DNA from: Streptomyces sindenensis | GTDB lineage: Bacteria; Actinomycetota; Actinomycetes; Streptomycetales; Streptomycetaceae | Direction: 5' to 3' | Length of the DNA stretch: 64,000 nucleotides | Assembly (NCBI RefSeq): GCF_014649035.1 | Contig: NZ_BMSG01000015.1 | Span: 62,001 to 126,000, forward strand | Shown: in pieces, positions 32,793-41,285 of the stretch | Layout of the letters: every line of letters starts with the position of its first letter | Numbering within the stretch: position 1 is the stretch's first letter | Program-made: the position numbers and the translations under genes | The notes under the pieces: generated by a model | The model's input: the letters and a program-made list of their open reading frames with translations, nothing else | What the model was told of the DNA's origin: nothing | The model's database searches: none

Positions 32793-33644
32793 ATGGCCCA
32801 CGTCACCCGCCGTCGCCTGCTCACCGTCGCCCTCGCCACCGCCGCAGCGGGCGTCGCCGTCCCCACCGCGACGGCCGTCGCCGCACCCGCCCGGCCCGGC
32901 GGCCCGCGCCCGTTACGCCACGCCCACGCGCACAACGACTACCTCCACCCGCGCCCGCTGCACGACGCACTCGCCCACGGGTTCACCAGCGTCGAGGCGG
33001 ACATCTTCCTCGTCGACGGCGAACTCCTCGTCGCCCACGAGCCCGCCACCCTCGACCCCACCCGCACCCTCGCCTCGCTCTACCTCGACCCGCTCGCGGC
33101 CCTCGTCCGCGCCGGACACGGCGGCGTCCACCCGCACCACCGGGCACCGCTGCAACTCCTCATCGACATCAAGGCCGACGGCGTCGCCGCCTACCACGAG
33201 CTGGACCGGCAACTGCGCCGCCACCACCGCATGCTCACCCGCTACCAGCACGGCCGCGTCGTCCCCAAGGCCGTCACCGCCGTCATCTCCGGCGACCGCG
33301 CAGCCCGGGCCCCCATGGAGGCCCAGCGCACCCGCCTCGCCTTCTACGACGGCCGCCTCGACGACCTCGGTACCCCGGCCCCCGCCTCCTTCGCCCCGCT
33401 CGTCAGCGCCAACTGGACCCAGAGCTTCAGCTGGCTCGGCGCGGGCCCCTTCCCCCGGGCCGAGCGCGATCGGCTCCACGCCCTCGTCACCACCGCCCAC
33501 CGCGAAGGCCGCCGCATCCGCTTCTGGGCCACCCCGGACGTCGCGGGCCCCGAACGCGAGGCCGTCTGGTCCGAACTGCTCGCCGCCGGGGTCGACCACC
33601 TCAACACCGACGACCTGGCAGGGCTCGAAAGCTTCCTGCGCTGA
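32793..33644 (+). CDS. Tat-exported glycerophosphodiester phosphodiesterase-like protein
   Basis: The 283-aa protein begins with a twin-arginine signal (THVTRRRLLTVALATAAAG region, cleavage after VAAPA). The mature part has PLRHAHAHNDYLHPRPLHDAL, given in two parts, and FTSVEADIFLVDGELLVAHE, resembling the PLC-like TIM-barrel of GDPD and PI-PLC, with His and Glu-x-Asp acting on metal. Late motifs are RIRFWATPD and GVDHLNTDDL. It should cleave phosphodiesters outside the cell. CAGGGAG lies 8 nt before the ATG. Confidence 0.82.
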   Translation: MAHVTRRRLLTVALATAAAGVAVPTATAVAAPARPGGPRPLRHAHAHNDYLHPRPLHDALAHGFTSVEADIFLVDGELLVAHEPATLDPTRTLASLYLDPLAALVRAGHGGVHPHHRAPLQLLIDIKADGVAAYHELDRQLRRHHRMLTRYQHGRVVPKAVTAVISGDRAARAPMEAQRTRLAFYDGRLDDLGTPAPASFAPLVSANWTQSFSWLGAGPFPRAERDRLHALVTTAHREGRRIRFWATPDVAGPEREAVWSELLAAGVDHLNTDDLAGLESFLR

Positions 33645-33673
33645 TCCTGTAACGCACGACCTTCCGGAAGTAC

Positions 33674-33705
33674 CCGTTCGGCGGACACGCCAGTGCGCCG
33701 AACGG
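33674..33705 (+). terminator. Hairpin after the GDPD-like gene
   Basis: Ten-bp perfect arms (CCGTTCGGCG and its complement) with a 12-nt loop, 29 bp after the stop codon at 33644. Confidence 0.65.
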
Positions 33706-33769
33706 CCCCTCCGCTGCGCCACACTGGCGGCCGAAAGCCGCAAATCAGGCGCGGCGGAGGAGGTTGGTC

Positions 33770-33964
33770 ATGGCCATTTCGATTTCACTGGTGCTGCTCC
33801 TGGTGATCCTCGCGGTGATCTTTCTGCGCAACGGCGGACTGAAGGTCTCACACGCCCTGGTCTGCCTCCTGCTGGGCTTCTTCCTGGCCGGTACGAGCAT
33901 GGCGCCGACCATTCACGACGGCGTCGGGGCCACCGCCGACCTGGTCAGCAGCCTGCACCCCTGA
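33770..33964 (+). CDS. Small membrane protein, 64 aa
   Basis: The protein has two hydrophobic segments (about residues 3-21 and 27-45) joined by a short LRNGGLKVSHALV loop, then an outward tail APTIHDGVGATADLV. GGAGGAGG lies 7 nt upstream of the ATG. Similar short two-helix proteins are frequent in Streptomyces and near mobile or conjugative modules, but no such genes are visible here. Function unknown. It is followed by the Cys-rich gene in the same direction with only 39 bp between. Confidence 0.65.
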   Translation: MAISISLVLLLVILAVIFLRNGGLKVSHALVCLLLGFFLAGTSMAPTIHDGVGATADLVSSLHP

Positions 33965-34003
33965 CCGTCCGCATCCACCCCGGACATCCCGCACAATGGG
34001 CAG

Positions 34004-34744
34004 ATGTCCTTTCCGCCCTCCGGCCGGCACTCGGGCGCCGCCCACCACGAGTACTGCAACACCGCCCTGTGCTGCCGGTGCCAGATGCGGACCTGGACGA
34101 CCAAGGCGGGCAACGAGCGGCTCTGCGGACCGTGCGCGGCCTGCTGCCACGAGTGCGGCCGGGCCCCCGCGCCCCATCTGGACGGGCTCGACGGCGGGCT
34201 GTGCGCCGAATGCCGCGGACTGTGCGGCCGCTGCCACACCCCCCGGCGCCCCGACGGCTCCTGCTCCTGCGACCGCTGGCGGGAGAGCGCCCGGAGCAAC
34301 CCCCGCGGTTATGTCCTCCAGGCCCTGCCGCACCAGCTCCTCCAGGCCCTCGGCGGCCGGGTGCCCAGCACCGTCCACGACCTCATCCACCAGGAGATCG
34401 CCGTCCGCAGCGCCGCCCAGCTCCGCGAGCGCGTCGAACGGCGCTGGAACCTCCGCTGGGCCCACGCGCTCGGCGAACTCGACGAGGACGGCCGCCGCCG
34501 GTGGAGCGCCCAGGACATCGCCGAACAGCTCCTGCGGCCCGGCTCCTGCACCGACCCGCTCTGCGAGGACGGCTACCACCTCACGACCGACGCCCCGTGC
34601 GCCCACTGCCGGCAGCCGCTGCACCGCTTCGTCACCTCGGTCGCCGACCACACGGCCACCACGGAGCACGCACGCTCCACCGCCGCGGAGATCCGCCGGG
34701 CCATGAAGGAGAACCGCTCCCGCCCCAGGCGCCCGCAGCGCTGA
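34004..34744 (+). CDS. Cys-rich putative zinc-binding protein
   Basis: The 246-aa protein has an array of CxxC pairs over residues 18-90: CNTALCCRC, CGPCAACCHEC, CAECRGLCGRC and CSC, then a basic helical part and a final CTDPLC and CAHC pair. The pattern suggests several zinc ribbons. No known catalytic motif is visible. A CACAAT box lies a few bases before the ATG, consistent with a short leader. The pairing with the 64-aa membrane protein may be an operon. Function unknown. Confidence 0.6.
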   Translation: MSFPPSGRHSGAAHHEYCNTALCCRCQMRTWTTKAGNERLCGPCAACCHECGRAPAPHLDGLDGGLCAECRGLCGRCHTPRRPDGSCSCDRWRESARSNPRGYVLQALPHQLLQALGGRVPSTVHDLIHQEIAVRSAAQLRERVERRWNLRWAHALGELDEDGRRRWSAQDIAEQLLRPGSCTDPLCEDGYHLTTDAPCAHCRQPLHRFVTSVADHTATTEHARSTAAEIRRAMKENRSRPRRPQR

Positions 34745-35017
34745 GCCCCCCCGGCCCGGGCATGCCGCGGCAGCGCTGCCGGGCGGCACGTTCTCATCCG
34801 TGCCCCTCCACCAGACGGGAACGGATGAGGAAGCGCACCCCTTCCGGAGCCTCCAGCGAGAAGCCGCTGCCGCGGCGGGCGTCAGCCCGACAGCGGGTGG
34901 TACCGGGTCACACTCCATGGACCTGCCCCTTTCCGGCCGTGGCAGCGGCGCGACAACCGGACGCGAGTCAACTCGACCGGACGTTGCGACCGGGTTGCAC
35001 ACCCTATGCTCGCGCCC
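34745..35017. other. Intergenic region, no confident gene
   Basis: About 270 bases. A minus-strand frame (34797-34907) ending GFSLEAPEGVRFLIRSRLVEG before its TGA looks codon-biased, but has no start codon or ribosome-binding site. It might be a remnant. The right end likely holds the promoter for the gene at 35018 (TATGCT box). Confidence 0.35.
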
Positions 35018-35392
35018 ATGGAGCAACGGGAAGTCGTGAAGCGCGTGATCGGCATCCTCACAGAGGCGCGTGAAATGCAGCGTCTGCTGGAGGCGGACCT
35101 CGAACGGGAAGATCTGGACGCGGGAGCGGGCGCCGTCACCGCCCTGCTGAACGAGACGATGCCCCACATCGCCATCCCCGACGACTTCTCCGTCGAGGAG
35201 GTGGTCGCCGTCGTCGGGCGCGAGGTCGGCGGCGCGGTCGAGCAGCTCGTGAGCGCCTTCACCCTCGCGTTCACGATGCTGGCCCAGGTCCATGACTCCG
35301 GGCAGACCGACGTGTCGTCGGCCGACGTCCTCCAGGACCTCGCGCTGCGGGTCGAGGGCGGCGGACCGGACGATGACGATCCGCTGCTGTAG
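35018..35392 (+). CDS. Hypothetical acidic helical protein, 124 aa
   Basis: The protein is rich in Glu, Asp and Val, mostly predicted helical, without signal peptide or membrane segment. It opens EQREVVKRVIGILTEAREMQ and ends with an Asp-rich GGGPDDDDPLL. No known domain is recognised. ATG at 35018 is chosen since the upstream in-frame ATG lies inside the -10-like TATGCT. Its gene is close to a CsbD-like gene (77 bp downstream), which may mean shared stress control, but this is a guess. Confidence 0.6.
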   Translation: MEQREVVKRVIGILTEAREMQRLLEADLEREDLDAGAGAVTALLNETMPHIAIPDDFSVEEVVAVVGREVGGAVEQLVSAFTLAFTMLAQVHDSGQTDVSSADVLQDLALRVEGGGPDDDDPLL

Positions 35393-35468
35393 CCCCCTGC
35401 TTTTCGCGGCGCGCGTATGCATAGTGGAGGGAGGAAGCGCGTATCTCCCTCGCGGCATGGAGGCAGCT

Positions 35469-35648
35469 GTGGGAAAGAGCACCGAGATAGCCCGCGCCAA
35501 GGCGCGGAGGCTCAAAGGCATGATCAAGGAATCGGACGGCATCGCCCTCGAGAACGAGCGGCTGAAGGCCGAGGGCAGGAGGGAGCAGGCCGAGGCCCGC
35601 CGCGAGGAGGCCCTGGCACGCGCGTCGCGGACTGCTTCCGGCCGCTGA
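35469..35648 (+). CDS. CsbD-like small stress protein
   Basis: The 59-aa Lys/Arg/Glu-rich protein starts GKSTEIARAKARRLKGMIKE, a CsbD-like pattern (short helical protein of the general stress response). The middle and C-terminus are a charged amphipathic helix (ENERLKAEGRREQAEARREE). GTG at 35469 follows GGAGG by 6 nt and is preferred to ATG at 35457 that overlaps this site. Function in Streptomyces is not known. Confidence 0.65.
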   Translation: MGKSTEIARAKARRLKGMIKESDGIALENERLKAEGRREQAEARREEALARASRTASGR

Positions 35649-35766
35649 GAGTGAGCGAGGCGCCCGCGCCGTCACCGTACGGCCGGGCGCCCTCGCCATG
35701 GCCGGCGCCCTTGCGAGGCCGGGGCGCTTTCGCCGTGGCCCGAGCTCTCGGGAGGCCGCGCGGCGG

Positions 35767-36438
35767 TCACTTCCTCGCGAGGGCCGCCTCCCGGACCGTC
35801 TCGGCGGTCTCCCGGTCGAGAGCCGCCCGCACCAGGGCCGCGGCGAACGCGGCCCGGTCCAAGTCGCGCGCCACGTCCAGGAGCCGATCGCCGGACGTCG
35901 GCAGACCGAGCCGCTCGGCCCCCTGAAGCCCCTTGGCGCCGACCCAGAACCCGGTCTCCGGCCACACGGTCTGTACCTCGCGTACGAAGATGTCGGCGCC
36001 CGCCGGACCGATCCCCTGGACCCGCTGCAGCCCGGCCCGCAACGCCTCCGTGTCGCCGTCCGCCTCCGCGCGCAGCCGCCGCAGGTCGCCCTTCCAGACG
36101 TCGAGGACGAGGTGGGCGCCCTCCCCGAGCTGGGTGGAGGTCCGCTCGTCGTAGCGGCGGTAGCCGCCCTCGCCCAACGCGTCCACACGCTGCTGCCAGG
36201 TCGCGTCCGCCATCCGGCGCGGCGTGCGCATCCCGTGCGCGAACAACGCCCGCGCGGCGGCCACGGCGACCGAGGCACGGATCCGGGCGCTCAGCAGATG
36301 GCTCAGCACCAGCAGCTGGTAGAGCGGCTGCGGAGTGTCGCGCAGCCGGATCCCCGCCTCCGCCGCGTACGTCCGTCCGCACTCCTCCAGCAGCGCGTCG
36401 GCGGTCCGGCGTGCCGATGCGGACGCCGTGCCGGTCAT
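35767..36438 (-). CDS. Endonuclease III/HhH-GPD-like protein
   Basis: The 223-aa helical protein has a helix-hairpin-helix in LQRVQGIGPAGADIFVREVQ and surroundings typical of HhH-GPD DNA glycosylases. The catalytic Lys/Asp of endonuclease III and the C-terminal Fe-S Cys cluster are not seen, so enzymatic activity is uncertain. It overlaps the upstream DUF6480 gene by ATGA. It may be a DNA-binding relative. The first 60 residues (LLEECGRTYAAEAGIRL, LSHLLSARI) match the glycosylase N-terminal helices. Confidence 0.7.
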   Translation of the reverse strand: MTGTASASARRTADALLEECGRTYAAEAGIRLRDTPQPLYQLLVLSHLLSARIRASVAVAAARALFAHGMRTPRRMADATWQQRVDALGEGGYRRYDERTSTQLGEGAHLVLDVWKGDLRRLRAEADGDTEALRAGLQRVQGIGPAGADIFVREVQTVWPETGFWVGAKGLQGAERLGLPTSGDRLLDVARDLDRAAFAAALVRAALDRETAETVREAALARK

Positions 36439-36617
36439 CCGTAACCGAAGATCCGGGCGAGGAAGAACCCGGCGACCACGAGCGCTCCCAGCACGATCAG
36501 GGCGGTCCAGACGCCCGGGTGCTCCCACAGCCCTCCGTCCGCGCGTTCCTCATGGGCCTCGCCGGTCGAACCCTCGGCCGGCGGTGTTTCTCCTGGGGGA
36601 TTCACCAGTACAGCCAT
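36435..36617 (-). CDS. DUF6480-like small membrane protein
   Basis: The 60-aa protein has a disordered N-terminus with the NPPGETPPAEGSTGE motif characteristic of DUF6480 and one C-terminal membrane helix (ALIVLGALVVAGFFLARIF). Such proteins are widespread and uncharacterised in Streptomyces. The TGA overlaps the ATG of the HhH gene. A GGAG-rich leader lies in front. Confidence 0.7.
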   Translation of the reverse strand: MAVLVNPPGETPPAEGSTGEAHEERADGGLWEHPGVWTALIVLGALVVAGFFLARIFGYG

Positions 36618-36746
36618 GCCTCCAGGGTCTCTCCGACCGGGCCCCCGCGCACGCCGTACGGAATCCCGCACCCGGATGCGGGGCCGTACGGCGGAGCGCG
36701 GCCGAAGGGAGCGCTGTGGCGGGGCGAATCGGGGCACCGTCAAGGA

Positions 36747-37952
36747 ATGCCCCGAGTCTCCGCCCCTGTCGTCAAACTCGTGCAGCGCACCACCGAACCC
36801 GCCGGGGTGCAGACGCTGCGCTCGACGGCCGCGGCCGTCATCGCCTACTCCGTGGCCGTCTGGCTCCTGCCCGAACCGGCCCCGCTCACAGCACCCCTCA
36901 CCGCGCTCCTGGTCGTCCAGGTGACCCTCTACGCGACCCTCACGACCGGCATCCGCCGGGTGAACTCGGTCATCGTCGGCGTCCTCATCGCCATCGGCTT
37001 CAGCTCCCTGGTGGGCCTGAGCTGGTGGAGCCTCGGTCTCACCATCTTCACCTCGCTGCTGATCGGACGGCTGGTCCGGGTCAACGAGTTCGTGCCCGAG
37101 GTGGCGATCAGCGCGATGCTCGTCCTCGGCGTCTCCCAGGTCGCCGACACCGCCTGGGACCGGGTGTGGGAGACGCTGATCGGCGCCGTGGTCGGCCTCC
37201 TGTTCAACCTGCTGCTCGCCCCGCCCGTCTGGGTCGGCTCGGCCGGCTCCTCCATCGAGTCGCTGGCCGCCCGGATGGGCACGATGCTGCGCAGCATGGG
37301 CGAGGAGGTCGTGGGAAACAACCCCGTCTCCCGGGCCGCCGCCCGGCTGCACGAGGCCCGCAGGCTCGACCACGACATCGTGGAGGTCGACGCCTCCCTG
37401 CGCCAGGCGGAGGAGAGTCTCACCCTCAACCCCAGGGTGAGACAAGGGCTGCTCCACCGGGTCGTCCTGCGCACCGGGCTCGACACCCTGGAGATCTGCG
37501 CCGTCGTTCTCCGCGTCCTCTCCCGCACCCTCACCGACCTGGCGAAGGCCCGTACCGAGGAGTCACTCTTCCCCGCCGATGTGACGGAACTGCTCCAGGA
37601 ACTCTTCGGCCGCCTCGCCGAGGCGATCGAGAGCTTCGCCGTCCTGGTCACCACCCAGCTCGCCGCCGACGCGGAGGCGGCCGAGGAACGGCTCGCCGAC
37701 GCGCTCGTCCGCAGCCGCGCCACCCGCGACCGGGTGGCCGACCTGCTGCTGGAGGACGTCCAGGAGCATCCCCGCCAGTGGCAGCTGCACGGCGCTCTGC
37801 TGGCCGAGATCGACCGGGTGCTGGCCGAACTCGACATCGAGGAGCGCACCAGACGGCTCGGCGAGGAGCTGGACCGCCGCTCGGGCGAGGCGCACGCGCG
37901 CCACCCCCGGCTGCGCGCGCTCCTGCGACGACTCGGCCGCCAGCCCGCATGA
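36747..37952 (+). CDS. FUSC-family (aromatic acid exporter-like) membrane protein
   Basis: The 401-aa protein has six hydrophobic helices in residues 20-170 and a long cytoplasmic helical part, the layout of the FUSC/ArAE family. Signature parts are TAAAVIAYSVAVWLLPEPAP, TTGIRRVNSVIVGVLIAIG and ETLIGAVVGLLFNLLLAPPV. These proteins are thought to export weak aromatic acids. The coiled-coil-like tail (residues 200-400) is Glu/Arg-rich. An AAGGA lies next to the ATG. No adjacent aromatic degradation gene is seen. Confidence 0.82.
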   Translation: MPRVSAPVVKLVQRTTEPAGVQTLRSTAAAVIAYSVAVWLLPEPAPLTAPLTALLVVQVTLYATLTTGIRRVNSVIVGVLIAIGFSSLVGLSWWSLGLTIFTSLLIGRLVRVNEFVPEVAISAMLVLGVSQVADTAWDRVWETLIGAVVGLLFNLLLAPPVWVGSAGSSIESLAARMGTMLRSMGEEVVGNNPVSRAAARLHEARRLDHDIVEVDASLRQAEESLTLNPRVRQGLLHRVVLRTGLDTLEICAVVLRVLSRTLTDLAKARTEESLFPADVTELLQELFGRLAEAIESFAVLVTTQLAADAEAAEERLADALVRSRATRDRVADLLLEDVQEHPRQWQLHGALLAEIDRVLAELDIEERTRRLGEELDRRSGEAHARHPRLRALLRRLGRQPA

Positions 37953-38085
37953 CCCACCGGACCGCACGTGCCCCGGCTCCGCCGCCGGTTCCGGAGATCC
38001 GGCCCCGGCCACGCGGGATGCGGAGGCGGCCGGTCGCTGGTTCGCTGGGGGCAGAGGTCCCGTACCCGGCGTTCAAGGAGTGGTG

Positions 38086-38277
38086 ATGAGCGGTTCGGAC
38101 GAACCCGCCGACCTGGCTCGGCAGATGCGAGAGAAGGCCCAGCAGCTCCACGAGGCGGCAGAGCGCGCGAGCGACCCGCAGGAGCGCGAGCGGCTGGAGA
38201 AGAAGTCCCGGACGATCCGGGACCGGAGCGAGCAGCAGAGCGCCATGGAGGCCGGGGACATCTACCCCCAGAAGTAG
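38086..38277 (+). CDS. DUF6381-like small stress-type protein
   Basis: The 63-aa hydrophilic protein reads SGSDEPADLARQMREKAQ, then a charged helix and ends SAMEAGDIYPQK, the DUF6381 pattern. AAGGAG precedes the ATG by 5 nt. No catalytic motif. Function unknown. Similar genes recur several times per Streptomyces genome, often near stress genes. Confidence 0.75.
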   Translation: MSGSDEPADLARQMREKAQQLHEAAERASDPQERERLEKKSRTIRDRSEQQSAMEAGDIYPQK

Positions 38278-38403
38278 CGCCGCCGACGCCTGCCCACCCG
38301 CCCGCCTCGGAGGACGTGCACGCCCCCCGGGGCGGGCGGGCGCGTGTGGTGCGGACGGGGCCGGGCCGGGCCGTGCGGCGTCACGGAAGCCGCCGGTGCG
38401 GGG

Positions 38404-39411
38404 TCAGCCGGCCCACTCCAGGAGCCGTTCCGCGCTCCAGGTCGTCACCACCCGGTCCGCCGGCACCCCGCACTCCTCGGCACGGGCGCACCCCGACCGC
38501 TGCCAGTCGAGCTGCCCCGGGGCGTGCGCGTCCGTGTCGATCGCGAACAGTGTCCCCGCCGCGACGGCCGCCCGCAGCAGGCGCAGGGGCGGGTCCTGCC
38601 GCTCCGGACGGCAGTTGATCTCCACCGCCGTCCCGGCCTCGGCGCAGGCCGCGAAGACCCGGTCCGCGTCGAACCGCGACTCGGGGCGGCCACGCCCGTG
38701 CAACAGCCGTCCCGTGCAGTGGCCGAGCACATCGGCCCGCGGATGGCGCACCGCCGCTTCCAGCCGCCGGGTCATCGGGGCCGGATCCATCCGCAGCTTC
38801 GAGTGGACGGAGACCACGACCACGTCGAGCCGTTCCAGCAGGTCGTCCTCCTGATCGAGCGAGCCGTCCGGCAGGATGTCGCACTCGATCCCCGTCAACA
38901 GCCGGAACGGGGCCCACTCCTCGTTGAGCCGCTCCACCACCTCCAGCTGCTCCCGCAGCCGCTCCGGCGACAGGCCCTTGGCCACCGTCAGCCTCGGCGA
39001 GTGGTCGGTGAGGACGGCCCAGGCGCGGCCCAGCTCCGCGGCGGTCCGGCCCATCTCCTCGATCGGGCTGCCCCCGTCCGACCAGTCCGAGTGCACATGG
39101 CAGTCGCCCGTCAGCCGCGCGAAGAGGTCCCGGCCCCCCTCGACGGGCGGCTCGGCCGCGGCCTCCTTCTCCAGCCGGTCCAGATACCCGGGCGTCTTTC
39201 CGGCGAGGGCCTCACGGATCACCTCTCCCGTACGCGGCCCGATACCGGCGACCCGTTCCAGGGATCTCGCCGCCACCCGCTCGGCCGCCTCCCCGGGAGC
39301 CATCGCGTCCACCGCCGCGGCGGCCGTACGGAAGGCCTTCACCCGGTAGGTGGCGGCCTGCGAGCGTTCCAGCAGGAAGGCGATCCGCCGCAGGGCGGTG
39401 ACGGGGTCCAT
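38404..39411 (-). CDS. PHP-domain phosphoesterase (PolX-like without polymerase domain)
   Basis: The 335-aa protein has an N-terminal HhH region (about residues 1-85, with LERVAGIGPRTGEVIREAL) and a PHP domain with the metal-binding motifs DCHVHSDWSDGG, LTDHS, GIECDI, VVSVHS and IDTDAH. In bacterial PolX these parts follow a polymerase domain, which is absent here. The enzyme is probably a Mn-dependent phosphodiesterase or phosphatase, maybe acting on DNA ends. GGAGG precedes the ATG. Confidence 0.85.
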   Translation of the reverse strand: MDPVTALRRIAFLLERSQAATYRVKAFRTAAAAVDAMAPGEAAERVAARSLERVAGIGPRTGEVIREALAGKTPGYLDRLEKEAAAEPPVEGGRDLFARLTGDCHVHSDWSDGGSPIEEMGRTAAELGRAWAVLTDHSPRLTVAKGLSPERLREQLEVVERLNEEWAPFRLLTGIECDILPDGSLDQEDDLLERLDVVVVSVHSKLRMDPAPMTRRLEAAVRHPRADVLGHCTGRLLHGRGRPESRFDADRVFAACAEAGTAVEINCRPERQDPPLRLLRAAVAAGTLFAIDTDAHAPGQLDWQRSGCARAEECGVPADRVVTTWSAERLLEWAG

Positions 39412-39523
39412 CGGCACCTCCACCAGGATGGTCTGCGGCCGACGCCGGTCCGCCGGGCACCTCGCCCGCCCCACCAGCATGAGCGCACCCGGCCCCGCCC
39501 GCCTCCGCGCCCCGGTCACCGTC

Positions 39524-41011
39524 TCAGGACGCGGCCTCCGCGTCCTCAGGGGCCTCGGCGGCCTCGGCGGCGTCCGACACGGGCACCCAGCGGCCGGTGG
39601 TCGTGTCGTAGTCGAGTACGGAGTGCCCGCGTATCCCGCTCGTACGGAACGGCCGCCCGCCGTCGTCGATGCGCACCGTGCCGGACCGACCGCCGCTGCT
39701 CCAGGCCAGCTCCGCGACCCAGGAGCAGTCGCAGCCGACCGTGCGGCCGGTGATCAGGAAGACTTCGGGGTCGGTGACCGAGACGCGGTACGGGAAGGCG
39801 ACCGCCTCGATGGGGTCGCCCGAGTCGTTGCCCGCGACCGAGCGGGCCACCGGGCGGGAGGCGTCGAGATCCACGTCGAACATCCTCGGGGTGAGGGACC
39901 CGCCGCAGCCGGAACTCATCCGGTAGACCCGGCCCCCGGCCGGTGAGCGGCGCTCGACCACCCGGATCCGCAGGGATTCCAGCACCACGGCCCGCTCGTC
40001 CCGGCCCTGCAGGGTGATCCGGACCCCGGTCTCGCCCGCGTGCACCCCGCCGAGCGCCCCCGCCCAGGACGCCGCGTCGGCCTGCACCGGGGGCGGTGGT
40101 ACGGCGCCGGGCGCCCGGTCGAGGAGGTAGGAGTGGTCACAGCCGTTCTTCCAGACGTGGGCGTCACCGGTCCAGGTGAACGGCACCCGCCCGGCGGCCG
40201 CCGACGACGAGGACCCGGACGGCCGGGGAAGCGGCTCGCCGCGCGGCCCGGCACCGGGCGGCGTGGTCGACGCGGGAGCGCCGGGCGGTGCTTCCCGCGC
40301 GAATCCGCTCGCTGTGGCCTGCGGCTTCCCGGGCGCGAGGGAGCCCGAGGAGGGGGACTTTGGGCTGTCCTCCGGGGGCCCGCCCGGGACGTGGGCCACG
40401 GACGTACGCCCGTCGGAACCCGCGGACCACGGCCGCCCGAAGGCTACGACCAGGGCGAGGACGAGGACCGCCGCGGCGAGGACGCCGAGCCCCTGCCCGT
40501 ACCGGCGAGTCCGGGACGACCGGAGCGGCGGCTTTCGGGAAGTACGGCCCCCGACCGCGCTGGACTGCCCGGAGCCGGAGCCGGAGCCGGAGCCGGGGTC
40601 GGGGGTGAGGGCGGGGACGGCTGCGGCTTCGGGCGCGTTGCCGGGGGACGGCACCGTGTCCGGTGGCTCCTCGTCGAACGGCCCGGGCCGGAATCCTTCC
40701 TCCGGCGGCCCCGCCGTTCCCTCGGGCGGCGGCGCCACCCCCTGCCGGTCCAGGCGTTCGCCGTCCGCCAGGAGCCACAGGCGGTGCAGCTCCTCCCGGT
40801 CCTCGGCCGGTGCGCCGCACAACCGGGCCAACCGCTCCACCGGGGCGAACTCCGCGGGCACCGTCCGCCCCGTGCAGTACCGGTGCAGCGTCGAGCCGCT
40901 GACCCCGATGCGGCGGGCCAGCGACGCGTACGTCCGGCCCGACCCCTCCCGCAGCGCGCTCAGTCGCTCCGCCAGTACCGCCCGTGCGGCCCCCTCGGCG
41001 TCACCCGACAC
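39524..41011 (-). CDS. Membrane-anchored XRE-type protein with extracytoplasmic domain
   Basis: The 495-aa protein has an XRE helix-turn-helix at about residues 8-70 (YASLARRIGVSGSTLHRYCTG), a long low-complexity linker with PEEG and a GSGSGSGSG run, one membrane segment near residues 185-205 (LGVLAAAVLVLALVVAF), a Pro/Ser-rich stalk and a C-terminal region of about 200 residues with four conserved Cys (WKNGCDHSYLLD, SSGCGG, VGCDCSW). It looks like a one-component sensor with cytosolic DNA-binding and outer sensing parts. GTG at 41011 follows GGGGAGG. Confidence 0.75.
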   Translation of the reverse strand: MSGDAEGAARAVLAERLSALREGSGRTYASLARRIGVSGSTLHRYCTGRTVPAEFAPVERLARLCGAPAEDREELHRLWLLADGERLDRQGVAPPPEGTAGPPEEGFRPGPFDEEPPDTVPSPGNAPEAAAVPALTPDPGSGSGSGSGQSSAVGGRTSRKPPLRSSRTRRYGQGLGVLAAAVLVLALVVAFGRPWSAGSDGRTSVAHVPGGPPEDSPKSPSSGSLAPGKPQATASGFAREAPPGAPASTTPPGAGPRGEPLPRPSGSSSSAAAGRVPFTWTGDAHVWKNGCDHSYLLDRAPGAVPPPPVQADAASWAGALGGVHAGETGVRITLQGRDERAVVLESLRIRVVERRSPAGGRVYRMSSGCGGSLTPRMFDVDLDASRPVARSVAGNDSGDPIEAVAFPYRVSVTDPEVFLITGRTVGCDCSWVAELAWSSGGRSGTVRIDDGGRPFRTSGIRGHSVLDYDTTTGRWVPVSDAAEAAEAPEDAEAAS

Positions 41012-41285
41012 GCTCGACCTCCCCTGCCGCCGTTCCAGGGCGTTCCAGCCCTTCGAGAACACCCACGTCACCAGGGGTGGGACGGTTCCAGCCCGGCCGG
41101 AAGCCGTGGCGCGCTTGTCCGGATCCGGGGCCGCGGCCCAGGCTGGTGCCCGTTCCGAACCGCCGCCGTACGGCCCCACCGGGCTCCGTACGCCTCGGCG
41201 CCACGTCGTACGTACGGACGAACGGACGAACGGCCGGACCGTACGGAGCACCTGACCGCACCATCCGAAACGGGGAAACCTCACC

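Noticed and set aside
38300..38345. Possible hairpin (CCCGCCCGCC/GGCGGGCGGG) after the DUF6381 gene
   Set aside because: Loop of over 20 nt and low-complexity arms; could be a terminator, but not well supported.
40570..40600. GGAGCC/CCGGAG microsatellite as an intergenic repeat
   Set aside because: It is coding and gives the GS linker of the membrane XRE protein.
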